From the NCBI GenBank assembly GCA_016342345.1, contig JAEINO010000003.1:103296-167295 (forward strand): a DNA stretch of 64,000 bases, in the 5' to 3' direction. Each line of letters begins with the position of its first letter. Position 1 is the stretch's first letter. The position numbers and the translations under genes are program-made. Below the pieces are notes generated by a model, which saw only the letters and a list, made by a program, of their open reading frames with translations, did not search any database and was not told the DNA's origin. The DNA comes from Pseudodesulfovibrio sp. (GTDB lineage Bacteria; Desulfobacterota; Desulfovibrionia; Desulfovibrionales; Desulfovibrionaceae). Of this stretch, positions 16,937 to 25,753 are shown piece after piece.

Positions 16937-17962
16937 TTATTTTGGACCCAAGACATCCTTCAAATTAGACGGTTTGTAACTCGGATCATTCTCGTATTTA
17001 TCTTTCAGGGACGGGTGAATGAATTCATTGGTATTCTCACCCTTCATGACCGGACGATGATAGGCGGGTATAACCTTGAAAAAGCCCTTCCACGACTCCT
17101 GGGGCTTCTCCATGGGATCAGCCTTGAGAGCCGGTTTGAATGACGAAAAGGCAAGACCGCACTGTTTGGCTTTCTCAACCATCCACTTCAGGGCAGCATT
17201 TGACAGACCGGTTACGGGATATCCTCCGCCAATATTGGAATGAACGCCTGCAAACCAGGCTTGTTCCAAAGTCTGTGTCTTGAGAGCCGATTTCCCCTGA
17301 ACCCAGAGGCATTCCTTGAAATTTCTTCGTTTTTCATCAACAGAAACAGCGTGAAAGGCATTTTCAATCGTCGAACTCAACCCTGTATCGTGAAATGTGT
17401 TCAGCAGACTCAAAGGACTTTTGCCCCAAATGGGATTTCCCAGCGCGCCAACAGTATCCCATACGCCTATGAATTTGACAGACACAATGTCGGCCACTGC
17501 ATATGTCCTGCGGAATAATGTCGCCTCCAACTCCCTGGGAGTTGCTCCCTTCCTCCTCGAACGATACAGCTTGTATGCCTTGCCCACCTGATCAATGGCT
17601 TCGGGCCTGAGAAGTCCGGAATTACGAATCAGTCCTGCCAAGCTGCGAACCGTGAATGCTCCTCGACTGAAACCGAATAAAAAAAGCTCATCCCCGGGCT
17701 CATATGTGCGAATAAGATACCGATAAGCATCAAGGATATTTCTGGAAAGACCAGTGCCAGTTACCCCTTCCCAAACACGCTGTCCCGGTCCCCCGCTTGA
17801 GCCGACACCCGGATCATAGAACATTACCTGCTCCACGCCCTTGGTATCAGCAGCCTTGACCGCCTGAGCCACCTTGACCACATTGGTGGCACACGGCACA
17901 CCATCAACTGTCTCGTCCGGCGAGTTCCAGGTACCGTCACAACAAATCACGATTTTTTTCAT
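16937..17962 (-). CDS. DUF2235 alpha/beta-hydrolase (putative phospholipase)
   Basis: The product is 341 residues from the ATG at 17962, which follows AAGGGGAG. The N-terminus KKIVICCDGTWN is the DUF2235 hallmark. The nucleophile elbow GFSRGAFTVRSLAGL carries the catalytic serine near residue 114, and the FYDPGVGS and GVHSNIGGGYP segments supply the other expected acid and His positions. DUF2235 proteins include the type VI secretion phospholipase effectors of the Tle1 family, but no secretion genes, immunity gene or signal peptide are nearby, so a housekeeping lipase or esterase is equally likely. It stands alone, divergent from the histidine kinase gene. Confidence 0.87.
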   Translation of the reverse strand: MKKIVICCDGTWNSPDETVDGVPCATNVVKVAQAVKAADTKGVEQVMFYDPGVGSSGGPGQRVWEGVTGTGLSRNILDAYRYLIRTYEPGDELFLFGFSRGAFTVRSLAGLIRNSGLLRPEAIDQVGKAYKLYRSRRKGATPRELEATLFRRTYAVADIVSVKFIGVWDTVGALGNPIWGKSPLSLLNTFHDTGLSSTIENAFHAVSVDEKRRNFKECLWVQGKSALKTQTLEQAWFAGVHSNIGGGYPVTGLSNAALKWMVEKAKQCGLAFSSFKPALKADPMEKPQESWKGFFKVIPAYHRPVMKGENTNEFIHPSLKDKYENDPSYKPSNLKDVLGPK

Positions 17963-18142
17963 GTCACCACTCCCCTTTTCCGGCATTGCATACAAAGAAC
18001 AAGTATTAAATTCTATACACGATATTTTGACATTTCGTCAAACAATGCAAAAATAACGAACAAATACTTTTCCTCGCCATGATTGCGATACGCCAATTGC
18101 CAAGAATCTGCGGCCATGGCATAACTCTATCAAGGAGTGTGC

Positions 18143-19210
18143 ATGGAAAAAATAGTCGAAACCATCCTCACCAACCTGCCTGTGGGGCTGTTCATTCTTG
18201 ACTCCAAAGGGACCATAATTGAAGCCAACCCCTCGGCATGCCGAATTCTAGGCTGCCCAATCGAAGGATTTGTGGGCAACAATTGGGGCGATATCTTCCT
18301 GTCCCAGGAACAGAACTCGGAATTCAACGGAGTGGTTCTGGATGCCATCCAGAAGGAAACACCAACGATCAAGCGAATCACGCCCTATCAGGCTCCAGAT
18401 GGTACAAAAAGATACCTCTCGGTCATTTCATCGGCCGAGCGGGAAAACGGAAAAATCAAGGCCATAGTTGTGCTCATTGAAGATTTGACAGATCTGTACC
18501 GCATGCATGACCGCGAAAAAACCATCCTGGAACAAAACCACAAGCTTGCCGATCAGCGAGCCAACAGCCTGATTGCATTTGCCCGTTCCGTGGCCCACCA
18601 GATCAGAAATCCGATCATGTCCATTGCCGGATTCGCCCGCCTGCTCGAACGCAAGGCAAATATCATCGCACGCGAGCCGCTTGAGGCCATCACCGAAGAA
18701 ACCAGAAAACTCGAAACCATCGTCCGGGCCGTATCCGAATACAGCCAGATCACCCAGGGAAAAGTCTCGTCAATAAATCTGTGGGTACTTATCGAAGAAG
18801 CCAAAAAACGAATAGGCAACCATCCCTTAATCAAGGATCAACAGATCAAATGGAAGACCGAATGTCCAGATATGAACATCAAGGCTGACCGGGATCTCAT
18901 GGCGCAGGCTCTCTCCGAACTGTTCCTGAATAGCGTGGAATTCACCGACTCAGAAATCAGCATCAGAATATGCGCCAGAGAAGAAAATCAAGACATACAT
19001 ATTTCAGTCACCGACTCCGGCTCGGGCTTCACTCCTGATGGCCTCAAGATGGCCTTTGATCCATTTTTTACCACAAAAACCGTAGGGGCCGGCATGGGAC
19101 TGACGCGAACCAAGCGCATCGTGAACGAACATCAGGGAAACGTCAGCATCGAAAACACCCCAAACAACGGCGCACGGGTGACGATATCGCTACCTATCAA
19201 TTCTTTCTGA
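18143..19210 (+). CDS. PAS-domain sensor histidine kinase
   Basis: The product is 355 residues. AAGGAG lies six bases before the ATG at 18143. An N-terminal PAS domain (about 1-115, FILDSKGTIIEANPSACRILG) is followed by a HisKA helix with phospho-acceptor His about 151 (VAHQIRNPIMSIAG) and a HATPase domain with DSGSGFTPDG and GAGMGLTRTKRIV. No membrane segment is present, so it is a soluble kinase sensing a cytoplasmic signal, perhaps redox or a ligand bound by PAS. No response regulator is adjacent; orphan regulators at 24417 and 51435 are candidates only. Confidence 0.92.
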   Translation: MEKIVETILTNLPVGLFILDSKGTIIEANPSACRILGCPIEGFVGNNWGDIFLSQEQNSEFNGVVLDAIQKETPTIKRITPYQAPDGTKRYLSVISSAERENGKIKAIVVLIEDLTDLYRMHDREKTILEQNHKLADQRANSLIAFARSVAHQIRNPIMSIAGFARLLERKANIIAREPLEAITEETRKLETIVRAVSEYSQITQGKVSSINLWVLIEEAKKRIGNHPLIKDQQIKWKTECPDMNIKADRDLMAQALSELFLNSVEFTDSEISIRICAREENQDIHISVTDSGSGFTPDGLKMAFDPFFTTKTVGAGMGLTRTKRIVNEHQGNVSIENTPNNGARVTISLPINSF

Positions 19211-19290
19211 CACAAATTCACCTACTTTTATATTGACCCGGAAGCGTTCACGTGCTTTTTTCCCAACATGGAATTCAAGCGGAGACAGAC

Positions 19291-19326
19291 ATGATCATTT
19301 CACACCCTGACAGAGACTTCTGCTAG
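19291..19326 (+). CDS. Possible 11-codon leader peptide abutting ruvX
   Basis: The frame MIISHPDRDFC has an ATG at 19291 preceded by CGGAGAC, and its TAG stop (19324-19326) directly touches the ATG of ruvX in the same frame. It could be a translationally coupled leader, or the true start of a ruvX that acquired a stop codon. It is too short to judge by composition. Confidence 0.25.
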   Translation: MIISHPDRDFC

Positions 19327-19740
19327 ATGCGGGCTCTGGGCATCGATTTCGGCCTCAAGCGGGTGGGCCTGTCCGTAAGCGACCGTACCGGCACGCTGGT
19401 GTCACCGTACAAAACGATTGAACGCACCAGTCGCAACGCCCTCTTCGAGGAACTCACCGAAATCATACAAACAGAAACTATCGAAGCCATCGTGGTCGGA
19501 CTACCTCTGGCCCTGAGCGGCGAGGACACCCTGACCACCCGCCAGGCGCGGAATTTTGCCGAAAGCCTGGGGCGAAGGACCGACCTTCCCATCCACATGA
19601 TGGACGAACGACTGACCTCGGCAGAAGCCGAAGAAGAATTGAATGCCGCCGGTCTTCGCGGCAAAAAACGCAAGATGGCCCTGGATAGCCAGGCCGCCGT
19701 CATTATTTTACGCTCATGGCTCGAAAGCAAACAATCCTAA
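19327..19740 (+). CDS. ruvX: Putative pre-16S rRNA nuclease / Holliday junction resolvase-like YqgF
   Basis: The product is 137 residues, normal for the family. RNase H-fold motifs are visible: ALGIDFGLKRVGLSVSD (first acidic strand), VVGLPLALSG, and MMDERLTSAEAEEEL with DSQAAVIIL carrying the last catalytic Asp. YqgF processes the 5' end of 16S rRNA and is also called RuvX. It overlaps mltG by 25 bases, a coupling often seen for this pair. No strong ribosome site of its own precedes the ATG, which fits coupling to the short upstream frame. Confidence 0.93.
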   Translation: MRALGIDFGLKRVGLSVSDRTGTLVSPYKTIERTSRNALFEELTEIIQTETIEAIVVGLPLALSGEDTLTTRQARNFAESLGRRTDLPIHMMDERLTSAEAEEELNAAGLRGKKRKMALDSQAAVIILRSWLESKQS

Positions 19741-20780
19741 TAATCCTTGCCGCACTGGTTCTTCTGACAGGACTCGGCGCAGGTGGCTACCATAGCTACA
19801 AGATGTGGCAGGAACACAAATTCCTGACAGTACCGCCCGAAACTCCCGGACGCGATCTCATCTTTCGTGTCGAACCGGGCCAACCATTCATGACCATATC
19901 CGCAAATCTCAAGAAAACCGGCCTGATAACAGACACGAGACGCTTCCTGAACCTGGCGCGCAAATCTGGTGCAACAGCATCCATCCGAGCCGGACAATTC
20001 AGACTCAGCACAGGCTGGACTCCCTCCCGGATACTGCTTGAACTGACCTCCTCTGCCGGAATCATGAAGAAGGTGTCGATTCGAGAAGGCCTGACATGGT
20101 GGCAGACAGCAGACAAAATCCAGGAAGCCGGACTCGGCATGCATGAGACCTTTGCCAAGGCCGTATCCGACCCGGTACTGCTTGCGAAATATGACATTCA
20201 AGCTAACAATGCCGAAGGATATCTGTTCCCGGAGACCTACATGATCACCCCTCCCACAGGGGATCAATCCGCATACATGGCCAAGACCATGCTCAAGGAA
20301 TTTTTCAGGAACGCCCAAAAAGTCTGGCCCGATGGCCTGCCTGAATGGAAAGAATTACACAAAGCCGTAATCCTCGCTTCACTGGTGGAAAAGGAAACCG
20401 GCAACACATCCGAACGCAAACGCATCTCCGGCGTCTTTCATAACCGCCTGAGAAAAAGAATGCTGATCCAGGCCGACCCGACCATCATCTACGGTCTCGG
20501 TCCTTCCTTTGACGGCAATATCCGAAGAAGCCACCTGCGGGACAGGAGCAACCCTTACAATACCTATGTCATTCGAGGACTCCCCCCAGGCCCCATCTGC
20601 TCCCCGGGGCTGGACGCACTCATGGCTGCCGTGCACCCTGAAAAACACAACTATCTGTATTTCGTGGCAAAAGGCGAAGGATCTCATTATTTCAGCACAT
20701 CCCTGTCCGAGCACAACGCAGCAGTCCAAAAATACCAACTCCAACGCAATCGAGAAACATACCGCTCCACCAGTCAGTGA
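19716..20780 (+). CDS. mltG: Endolytic murein transglycosylase
   Basis: The product is 354 residues. An N-terminal membrane anchor (about 5-25, ILIILAALVLLTGLGAGGY) is followed by a LysM-like segment and the YceG domain: EGYLFPETY, LVEKETGNTSER with the catalytic Glu, VFHNRLRKRMLIQADPT and RSNPYNTYV with GLPPGPICSPG. MltG cleaves nascent glycan strands in the periplasm, setting peptidoglycan strand length. Overlap with ruvX places both in one operon, followed 82 bases later by the Ppx-like gene. Confidence 0.95.
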   Translation: MARKQTILIILAALVLLTGLGAGGYHSYKMWQEHKFLTVPPETPGRDLIFRVEPGQPFMTISANLKKTGLITDTRRFLNLARKSGATASIRAGQFRLSTGWTPSRILLELTSSAGIMKKVSIREGLTWWQTADKIQEAGLGMHETFAKAVSDPVLLAKYDIQANNAEGYLFPETYMITPPTGDQSAYMAKTMLKEFFRNAQKVWPDGLPEWKELHKAVILASLVEKETGNTSERKRISGVFHNRLRKRMLIQADPTIIYGLGPSFDGNIRRSHLRDRSNPYNTYVIRGLPPGPICSPGLDALMAAVHPEKHNYLYFVAKGEGSHYFSTSLSEHNAAVQKYQLQRNRETYRSTSQ

Positions 20781-20862
20781 TCCCATCGCTCATTTCCATT
20801 GCGCATCACCGACTAATCCTATACTTTATAGCTTGCAAACAGACACTTTCCTGGGGGGAAGA

Positions 20863-21888
20863 ATGAGTCATATTCGTTGCCTGCCAATTCTTGCAGGCCT
20901 ACTCTTCAGTTTTCTATTTCCCGCCAATGTCCTTGCTCAGGACACTGTTCTCGTTCGACGGGCAGCCTTTGATATCGGTTCAGCCGCCATCAAATGCACC
21001 ATCGCGGACGTAGACATTGCTACAGGCCGCACAATGAAAACTTTCGAGGAACTCTCCCAAAAAATTGATTTTGCCGAAGACCTCGCCAGATCCTATGACG
21101 GAAATTTCAGCAAGAAAATCATGAACAAAGGCATCGAAATCATCAAAAAAATGAAACTCGCTGCCACTAAACACCGCGTTGTCGAATACTCTGGAGTGGG
21201 GGGGACTGCCTTCCGATCTGCCAGAAACGGGCGCGCCTATTTCGTCCGCATAAAGGACGAAACCGGCATCCAATGTCGCATCATATCAGAACAACAGGCC
21301 GCATTGCTAAGTTACCATGCAGCCCGCCAACGACTCGATATTTCAAAGGATATCCTGGTCTGGGACATCGGCGGTAGCGGCATGCAGATAACATCCCGAG
21401 ACATGAACGGGGGCCTGACCTTCTACGTTGACGCCATGGCATCAGTGTCGTTCAAGAACGTGGTCATCGATTTCATTCAGAAAAAAGACCTAACCACCAC
21501 CACGACTCCCAACCCAATGAGCCGGGACGAAGTGAAGCAGGCTCTGAATTATGTCAAATCCTACGCAGAAATAAACATCCCCCCAGCACTTATAAGCCAG
21601 ATCAGGAATTCCAACGTCCGTGTGGCAGGCATCGGCGGAGTACACTACTTCTCCATCCCGGAGACTCTGGGACAACGCAATGAATCCTACACCAGCGCAG
21701 AAGTGAAACAGGCATTGGAAGAATGGACCGACAAACCTGACAACGCCTTTGAAAGCGAATATGCAAACACCCGACTCACCAATCTCATTCTGGTGCTCGG
21801 CTACATGAAAGCCCTGAATATCGATGCCGTATTCCCGCTCAAGATCAACGAAGCGAACGGACTTCTGGCCGCTCCCGAATTCTGGTAA
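20863..21888 (+). CDS. Secreted Ppx/GppA phosphatase-like protein
   Basis: The product is 341 residues from the ATG at 20863, after GGGGGGAAG. A Sec signal peptide is clear: hydrophobic run then NVLAQ, cleavage about residue 25. The mature part has the actin-like ATPase/Ppx layout: FDIGSAAIKCTIADVD (phosphate 1), GVGGTAFRSARNGRAYF, WDIGGSGMQIT (phosphate 2). The segment usually read as E-E-A in Ppx is SEQQAALL here, so the usual catalytic Glu pair appears to be Gln-Gln. Family members are normally cytoplasmic polyphosphate or pppGpp hydrolases, so periplasmic location is odd. A TATACT box at 20820-20825 may belong to its own promoter. Function uncertain. Confidence 0.7.
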   Translation: MSHIRCLPILAGLLFSFLFPANVLAQDTVLVRRAAFDIGSAAIKCTIADVDIATGRTMKTFEELSQKIDFAEDLARSYDGNFSKKIMNKGIEIIKKMKLAATKHRVVEYSGVGGTAFRSARNGRAYFVRIKDETGIQCRIISEQQAALLSYHAARQRLDISKDILVWDIGGSGMQITSRDMNGGLTFYVDAMASVSFKNVVIDFIQKKDLTTTTTPNPMSRDEVKQALNYVKSYAEINIPPALISQIRNSNVRVAGIGGVHYFSIPETLGQRNESYTSAEVKQALEEWTDKPDNAFESEYANTRLTNLILVLGYMKALNIDAVFPLKINEANGLLAAPEFW

Positions 21889-22018
21889 GCCACAACAGAT
21901 TCACGATAACCGTGTCATGATCGAATCTTTCGATCACCAAACGCCCCCGCAAAATGCTGAACACCGTCATTGCGAACCAATTCAATTCGCACCTGTTACA
22001 TGCATTCGGCTGCAAAGA

Positions 22019-23038
22019 CTAGGCAACCGGCAAATAATCCCGTCCAAGAATATACCCTTGCCCTTTCAGAAACAGGGCTATCTCCTCACGCGCACCGCGA
22101 CTGGCAACATAGGGCAGACAAAAAGCCTCGCCGGGAGCCGGGATATCTTTTCTGTCAACAACCATCACACCGTTGACCACATGGCCGATCTTGCGCGGAT
22201 CAATATCGTAATAGGCCGCAAACTCGATACCATGATCAAGGAGAAGATCGGCACGTTTCCGAGTAGTACGCCCCGAACCGAGGATATGAACCGTGGGGTG
22301 ATGCGGATTGTTTTCAGCCAGCCAACGAGCCAGGTACTCTGTCTTGATACGATAAAAGGCATCCACATCATAGCGGGGATGAGTACGCGACAAGCGCATG
22401 GGCGGATCATTCCAGATCATCAACTCCTCATCCACCTTGGCCATGCGAACACCCGCTTCCAGCCAGCGTAACAGCAACTCATAATCTTCCGGGAAATCAC
22501 CATCCAGATACGGCCCGTACTCGTCAATGCATTCGCGGCGGTACATGATGGACGGATTAGGTACTGGAAACTCGACAAACCGGTTAAGGCTGATGTCGTC
22601 AGCGGTAAGAATCGTATTGGTCCAATCCACGTAATGCGCATACCCGGCGCAACTGGCCCGACACCCTCCGAAACGGACCCGACACCCGACCAGACCGATG
22701 GACTGATCCGTGTCCAGCATTCTGGATTGAGCTGCCAACCGTTCTGGCAACGAAACGTCATCGGCATCCATGCGGGCAATATACCGCCCTCTGGCCGAAT
22801 TGATCGCTGCATTGGCTGCGGCAATGACACCGCCGTGTTCAATGGATATAATCCGAATGCGGGAGTCCCTCTGTGCATACTCTGCCAGAACTCCCGCTGT
22901 ATCATCCGTGCTCCCGTCATCCACGGCCACCACCTCGAAATCCGTGCAGGTCTGGGCAAGCAGACTGTCGAAAGCCTGACCAACCATGTCTCCGCAATTA
23001 TAACAGGGCATGGTCACGGTGATTTTCGGTGCGACCAT
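22019..23038 (-). CDS. Glycosyltransferase family 2 protein
   Basis: The product is 339 residues from the ATG at 23038, with AGGGATAG just upstream; the frame is open further but overlaps the thiolase gene. A GT-A domain occupies the first 230 residues: VTMPCYNCGD, VDDGSTDDTAG, RMDADDVSLPERL (DxD-type metal site), and EFPVPNPSIMYRR. The C-terminal part with ILGSGRTTRKRADLL and YYDIDPRKIG looks like a small Rossmann-like module that is also seen in some sugar transferases. It follows the TtuA-like gene by five bases and so is probably in that operon, although the functions seem unrelated. Confidence 0.87.
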   Translation of the reverse strand: MVAPKITVTMPCYNCGDMVGQAFDSLLAQTCTDFEVVAVDDGSTDDTAGVLAEYAQRDSRIRIISIEHGGVIAAANAAINSARGRYIARMDADDVSLPERLAAQSRMLDTDQSIGLVGCRVRFGGCRASCAGYAHYVDWTNTILTADDISLNRFVEFPVPNPSIMYRRECIDEYGPYLDGDFPEDYELLLRWLEAGVRMAKVDEELMIWNDPPMRLSRTHPRYDVDAFYRIKTEYLARWLAENNPHHPTVHILGSGRTTRKRADLLLDHGIEFAAYYDIDPRKIGHVVNGVMVVDRKDIPAPGEAFCLPYVASRGAREEIALFLKGQGYILGRDYLPVA

Positions 23039-23043
23039 GTCCA

Positions 23044-23973
23044 CTATCCCTGCGAGGCTTCGTCTTTTGCCTTGCTTTCCCGCACTGTCTCCTTGATGCG
23101 ACAGACCGAACAAAGACCCGCACTGGTGGGAGACCCACACTCCTCGCACGGGAAGAGTTCCACGCCAGACTCTCGTTCCATGGCAGCAAACGCCTGTTTT
23201 CCCCTCTTCAGAAACCCGTGGTAAAACTGGAACTTCTGACCGGGACTGCGAAATTCCAGTTCGCCCCACAACTCCTTGTGATGTGTAAAACTCGCACCGG
23301 ATGCATAGGGACAGGGATCGGAATGAATCTCGATACCCTTGAGAAAGGCATAGTTGGCGGTCTCGAATTCACTCAGACGAAACAAGGGCTTGACCTTGCG
23401 CACAAAGCCTTCCGCAGCAGGCAGGTTCGGCCCCTGATCAGACAGGTACGCAGTATCCCAACGCAGGGTGTTGGCAAACAGGCGCGCCACCTCGTCATCA
23501 AGATTATGACCGGTAGCCAGGGCATCAAAGCCACCTTCACGGGCAATGCGATTGAAATGGTGCCGCTTGATCTTGCCACAAACGGCACAGACCGGGCGGT
23601 TGATATGCTTTTTGATATCCGGGATGGGAAGCCCCTGCTTCTCCATCTCCAAAACCTGAAGCTCAAGCTCGTGCGAGTCGCAAAAAGTCTCGACCTTGGC
23701 ACGGGCTTTGTCAGAAGAATTCGGAATACCGAGATCAATATGCAGACCGGTGACATCGTACCCCTGAAGCTTCAGTTCCAGCATCAAGGCAAGGGAATCC
23801 TTGCCGCCGGACAAGGCAACCAGAATGCGCTCGTCATGGGTGAACATCTTTTCCCTGCGAATGGCTGTTTCCACCTGACGGGTAAAGAACAGCGGATAGC
23901 AGTCCTTGCAGAACCCGGAATGATGGCTGGGCAGAGAGACGCAAGCGAGTTTTTTACAACGTGTGCATTTCAT
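23044..23973 (-). CDS. TtuA/Ncs6-type tRNA thiolation ATPase
   Basis: The product is 309 residues. N-terminal zinc site C3/C6 with C22/C25 (plus C11 and two His), PP-loop SGGKDS at 55-60 for adenylating the target nucleoside, and a C-terminal zinc ribbon (CEECGSP...CSVC). Cys129, Cys132 and Cys221 correspond in position to the three cysteines that hold the 4Fe-4S cluster in TtuA (inferred from alignment by eye). TtuA uses a ubiquitin-like carrier to thiolate a tRNA uridine. The gene is preceded by a small beta-grasp protein 11 bases upstream, fitting a TtuA-TtuB-like pair. Target nucleoside not determinable from sequence. Confidence 0.85.
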   Translation of the reverse strand: MKCTRCKKLACVSLPSHHSGFCKDCYPLFFTRQVETAIRREKMFTHDERILVALSGGKDSLALMLELKLQGYDVTGLHIDLGIPNSSDKARAKVETFCDSHELELQVLEMEKQGLPIPDIKKHINRPVCAVCGKIKRHHFNRIAREGGFDALATGHNLDDEVARLFANTLRWDTAYLSDQGPNLPAAEGFVRKVKPLFRLSEFETANYAFLKGIEIHSDPCPYASGASFTHHKELWGELEFRSPGQKFQFYHGFLKRGKQAFAAMERESGVELFPCEECGSPTSAGLCSVCRIKETVRESKAKDEASQG

Positions 23974-23984
23974 GGCGTCTCCCC

Positions 23985-24182
23985 CTAACCTGCGGATGTG
24001 ACTTTACGGACCATGATGGTGTCACCCGGTTTCAGGCTACGGTCTGCGGTGAGTAGTTCACCGTCGCGAACGACGATAGCCATGGTAGACCGGAGCTTCA
24101 ATTTGTTAAGCGCGGCGATGACAGAGCGAGTCCTGTGCAACTCGATCACCGCTCCGTCCGGTTCAAGATTGACCGTGATCAT
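23985..24182 (-). CDS. MoaD/ThiS-type ubiquitin-like sulfur carrier with Ala-Gly end
   Basis: The product is 65 residues from the ATG at 24182 (MITVNLEPDG); longer starts in the frame are possible but give a non-conserved extension. Size and pattern (ITVNLE, a central helix, then LKPGDTIMVRKV) fit a beta-grasp sulfur carrier. The C-terminus reads TSAG, not the Gly-Gly required for activation and thiocarboxylate formation in known carriers. It is directly upstream of the TtuA-like gene on the same strand, so the two are co-transcribed and probably partners. Its loss of the diglycine is unexplained. Confidence 0.7.
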   Translation of the reverse strand: MITVNLEPDGAVIELHRTRSVIAALNKLKLRSTMAIVVRDGELLTADRSLKPGDTIMVRKVTSAG

Positions 24183-24416
24183 ATGGGTCTCCTTTCCGCC
24201 AGCCGTGTTGATGACCAACGGGTTGGAGGGGACAGTACGCATGAAGCCATGCAAGTTCAAGTCCGGCAGAGTGTGCCAAAAAAATCAAGAAACGGCATAA
24301 CTGCAAGGCTTGCGGACTGAGTATTAGAATTTCACCAAAATCGTAAAACCCGTATTGACCCTAAAGTGATATGTCGAGTAGGGTGACAACAAGGGCCAAT
24401 TCCCAAGGAGGATTCA

Positions 24417-24788
24417 ATGAGCCAACAGAAGATTCTCGTTGTTGATGACGAAAAACACATACGGATGCTCTACCGCGAAGAACTGGAAGCAGATGGGTAC
24501 ACGGTCACCACATCCGATGGAGAGGAGGATATCCTCGATGTCATTGGTCGGGAAAAACCGACTATCGTGATTCTGGACATTAAACTCGGCGTAAACCGCT
24601 CCGGGCTTGATCTGTTGCAGGAAATTCGGACCAAGGACCAGCAGATACCGGTCATCCTGTCCACTGCGTATGACTCCTTCCAGCACGATCTGAAATCCAT
24701 TGCTGCCGACTATTATGTTGTCAAATCCGTGGATCTCACGGAATTGAAAGACAAGGTCAGGATGGCTCTCAACAAGGCTGGCGTTTAG
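24417..24788 (+). CDS. Single-domain response regulator
   Basis: The product is 123 residues, a lone CheY-like receiver. Acidic pocket ILVVDDEKHI, phospho-acceptor Asp in VILDIKLG (about 54), Thr/Ser and Lys in LSTAYD and VVKS. No output domain is present, so it acts by protein-protein contact. A strong AAGGAGG site precedes the ATG. It is monocistronic and closed by a terminator; partner kinase unknown, the PAS kinase at 18143 being the nearest. Confidence 0.92.
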   Translation: MSQQKILVVDDEKHIRMLYREELEADGYTVTTSDGEEDILDVIGREKPTIVILDIKLGVNRSGLDLLQEIRTKDQQIPVILSTAYDSFQHDLKSIAADYYVVKSVDLTELKDKVRMALNKAGV

Positions 24789-24808
24789 ACTTTTCAGGTA
24801 CTTTCCCT

Positions 24809-24846
24809 GAAAAGGCCCCTACTTGAATTCAAGCGGGGGCCTTTTC
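24809..24846 (+). terminator. Intrinsic terminator after the response regulator
   Basis: GAAAAGGCCCC (24809-24819) pairs with GGGGCCTTTTC (24836-24846) over a 16-base loop, and the right arm ends in a T-run. Confidence 0.85.
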
Positions 24847-24967
24847 AAAAAGCCTTGATGCCCCCCGGAGTTTCACTGACAAGCTCAATGCTGTCATTCT
24901 GGATATGAAAGCAGATATATAATCAACAAGATCTCGAACTCCTTTCTGGATCAGCTCACACTGCCGG

Positions 24968-24986
24968 TGTAGCACTCACTGCTACA
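24968..24986. repeat. Short perfect inverted repeat, possible operator
   Basis: TGTAGCA and TGCTACA are separated by five bases. The site lies in the 244-base spacer before the M50 protease gene and lacks a T-run, so it is not a terminator. The rest of that spacer shows no gene or RNA that I can support. Confidence 0.3.
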
Positions 24987-25090
24987 TTCGCAAACACAGA
25001 GTGAAATTCCATACTGGCACTCTTCAAACCACTCATCCTGACAACGAAAACCGCTTGCCCCACCCACCCCATACATGGTAGCCGCGTTCA

Positions 25091-25732
25091 ATGTTCAACA
25101 TCACAGCACAGGATATCCAGATTTACCTCATAATGGCACCAGGCCTTCTTATTGCCCTGGTTTGCCACGAGGTGGCCCACGGATTCGTAGCATATCTGCT
25201 CGGTGATCCCACCGCAAAGTCACAAGGCCGCCTCACGCTAAACCCCTTGAAGCACCTGGACCCAATCGGAACCCTGGCCTTCTTCTTCGTACAGTTCGGC
25301 TGGGCCAAGCCTGTGCCGGTCAACTCCAGATATTTCAAAAATCCCCGTCAGGGCATGATGTTAACAGCCATGGCCGGTCCAGGTGTCAACTTTGCACTGG
25401 CCGCCCTCTTCTCGCTCATCATGCACATGCTGCCTTCAATCGGATTTCCCATGAATAGCGAAGTATTCGCCGTGTTCTATTACGGCGTGTTCGTGAACCT
25501 CATTCTGGGAGCGTTCAACCTGCTGCCCATTCCGCCACTGGACGGCAGCAACGTTCTGGCGTATTTTCTCCCCCCCCAGATGGCGTACAAATACATGTCG
25601 CTAGGCAGATACGGATTTTTCATCCTGATCGGCATCATCGTACTGGGACGATATACCGGATTCAGTCTGGTCGGCGAAATAATACTCCCGTTGGTATCCG
25701 CCATGGCAAACTTGCTTGGCGTCCCCATGTAA
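25091..25732 (+). CDS. Site-2-type membrane metalloprotease (M50)
   Basis: The product is 213 residues, hydrophobic with about five to six membrane segments. The zinc site HEVAH occurs in the second helix (His26, Glu27, His30), and the third ligand Asp is in LLPIPPLDGSN. It lacks PDZ and CBS domains, placing it in the short M50 group found in many anaerobes, likely cleaving within membranes. Substrate unknown. trpS follows 21 bases downstream, so these two genes form an operon, with the FKBP gene possibly also included. Confidence 0.9.
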   Translation: MFNITAQDIQIYLIMAPGLLIALVCHEVAHGFVAYLLGDPTAKSQGRLTLNPLKHLDPIGTLAFFFVQFGWAKPVPVNSRYFKNPRQGMMLTAMAGPGVNFALAALFSLIMHMLPSIGFPMNSEVFAVFYYGVFVNLILGAFNLLPIPPLDGSNVLAYFLPPQMAYKYMSLGRYGFFILIGIIVLGRYTGFSLVGEIILPLVSAMANLLGVPM

Positions 25733-25753
25733 CCACAACAACACATTGAGATC

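Noticed and set aside
18097..18125. TTGCCA-N17-CATAAC as promoter of the PAS kinase
   Set aside because: Would put the transcript start on the ribosome site, leaving almost no leader.
21918..21936. TGATCGAA/TTCGATCA hairpin after the Ppx-like gene
   Set aside because: Short stem with no T-run; not enough to call a terminator or operator.
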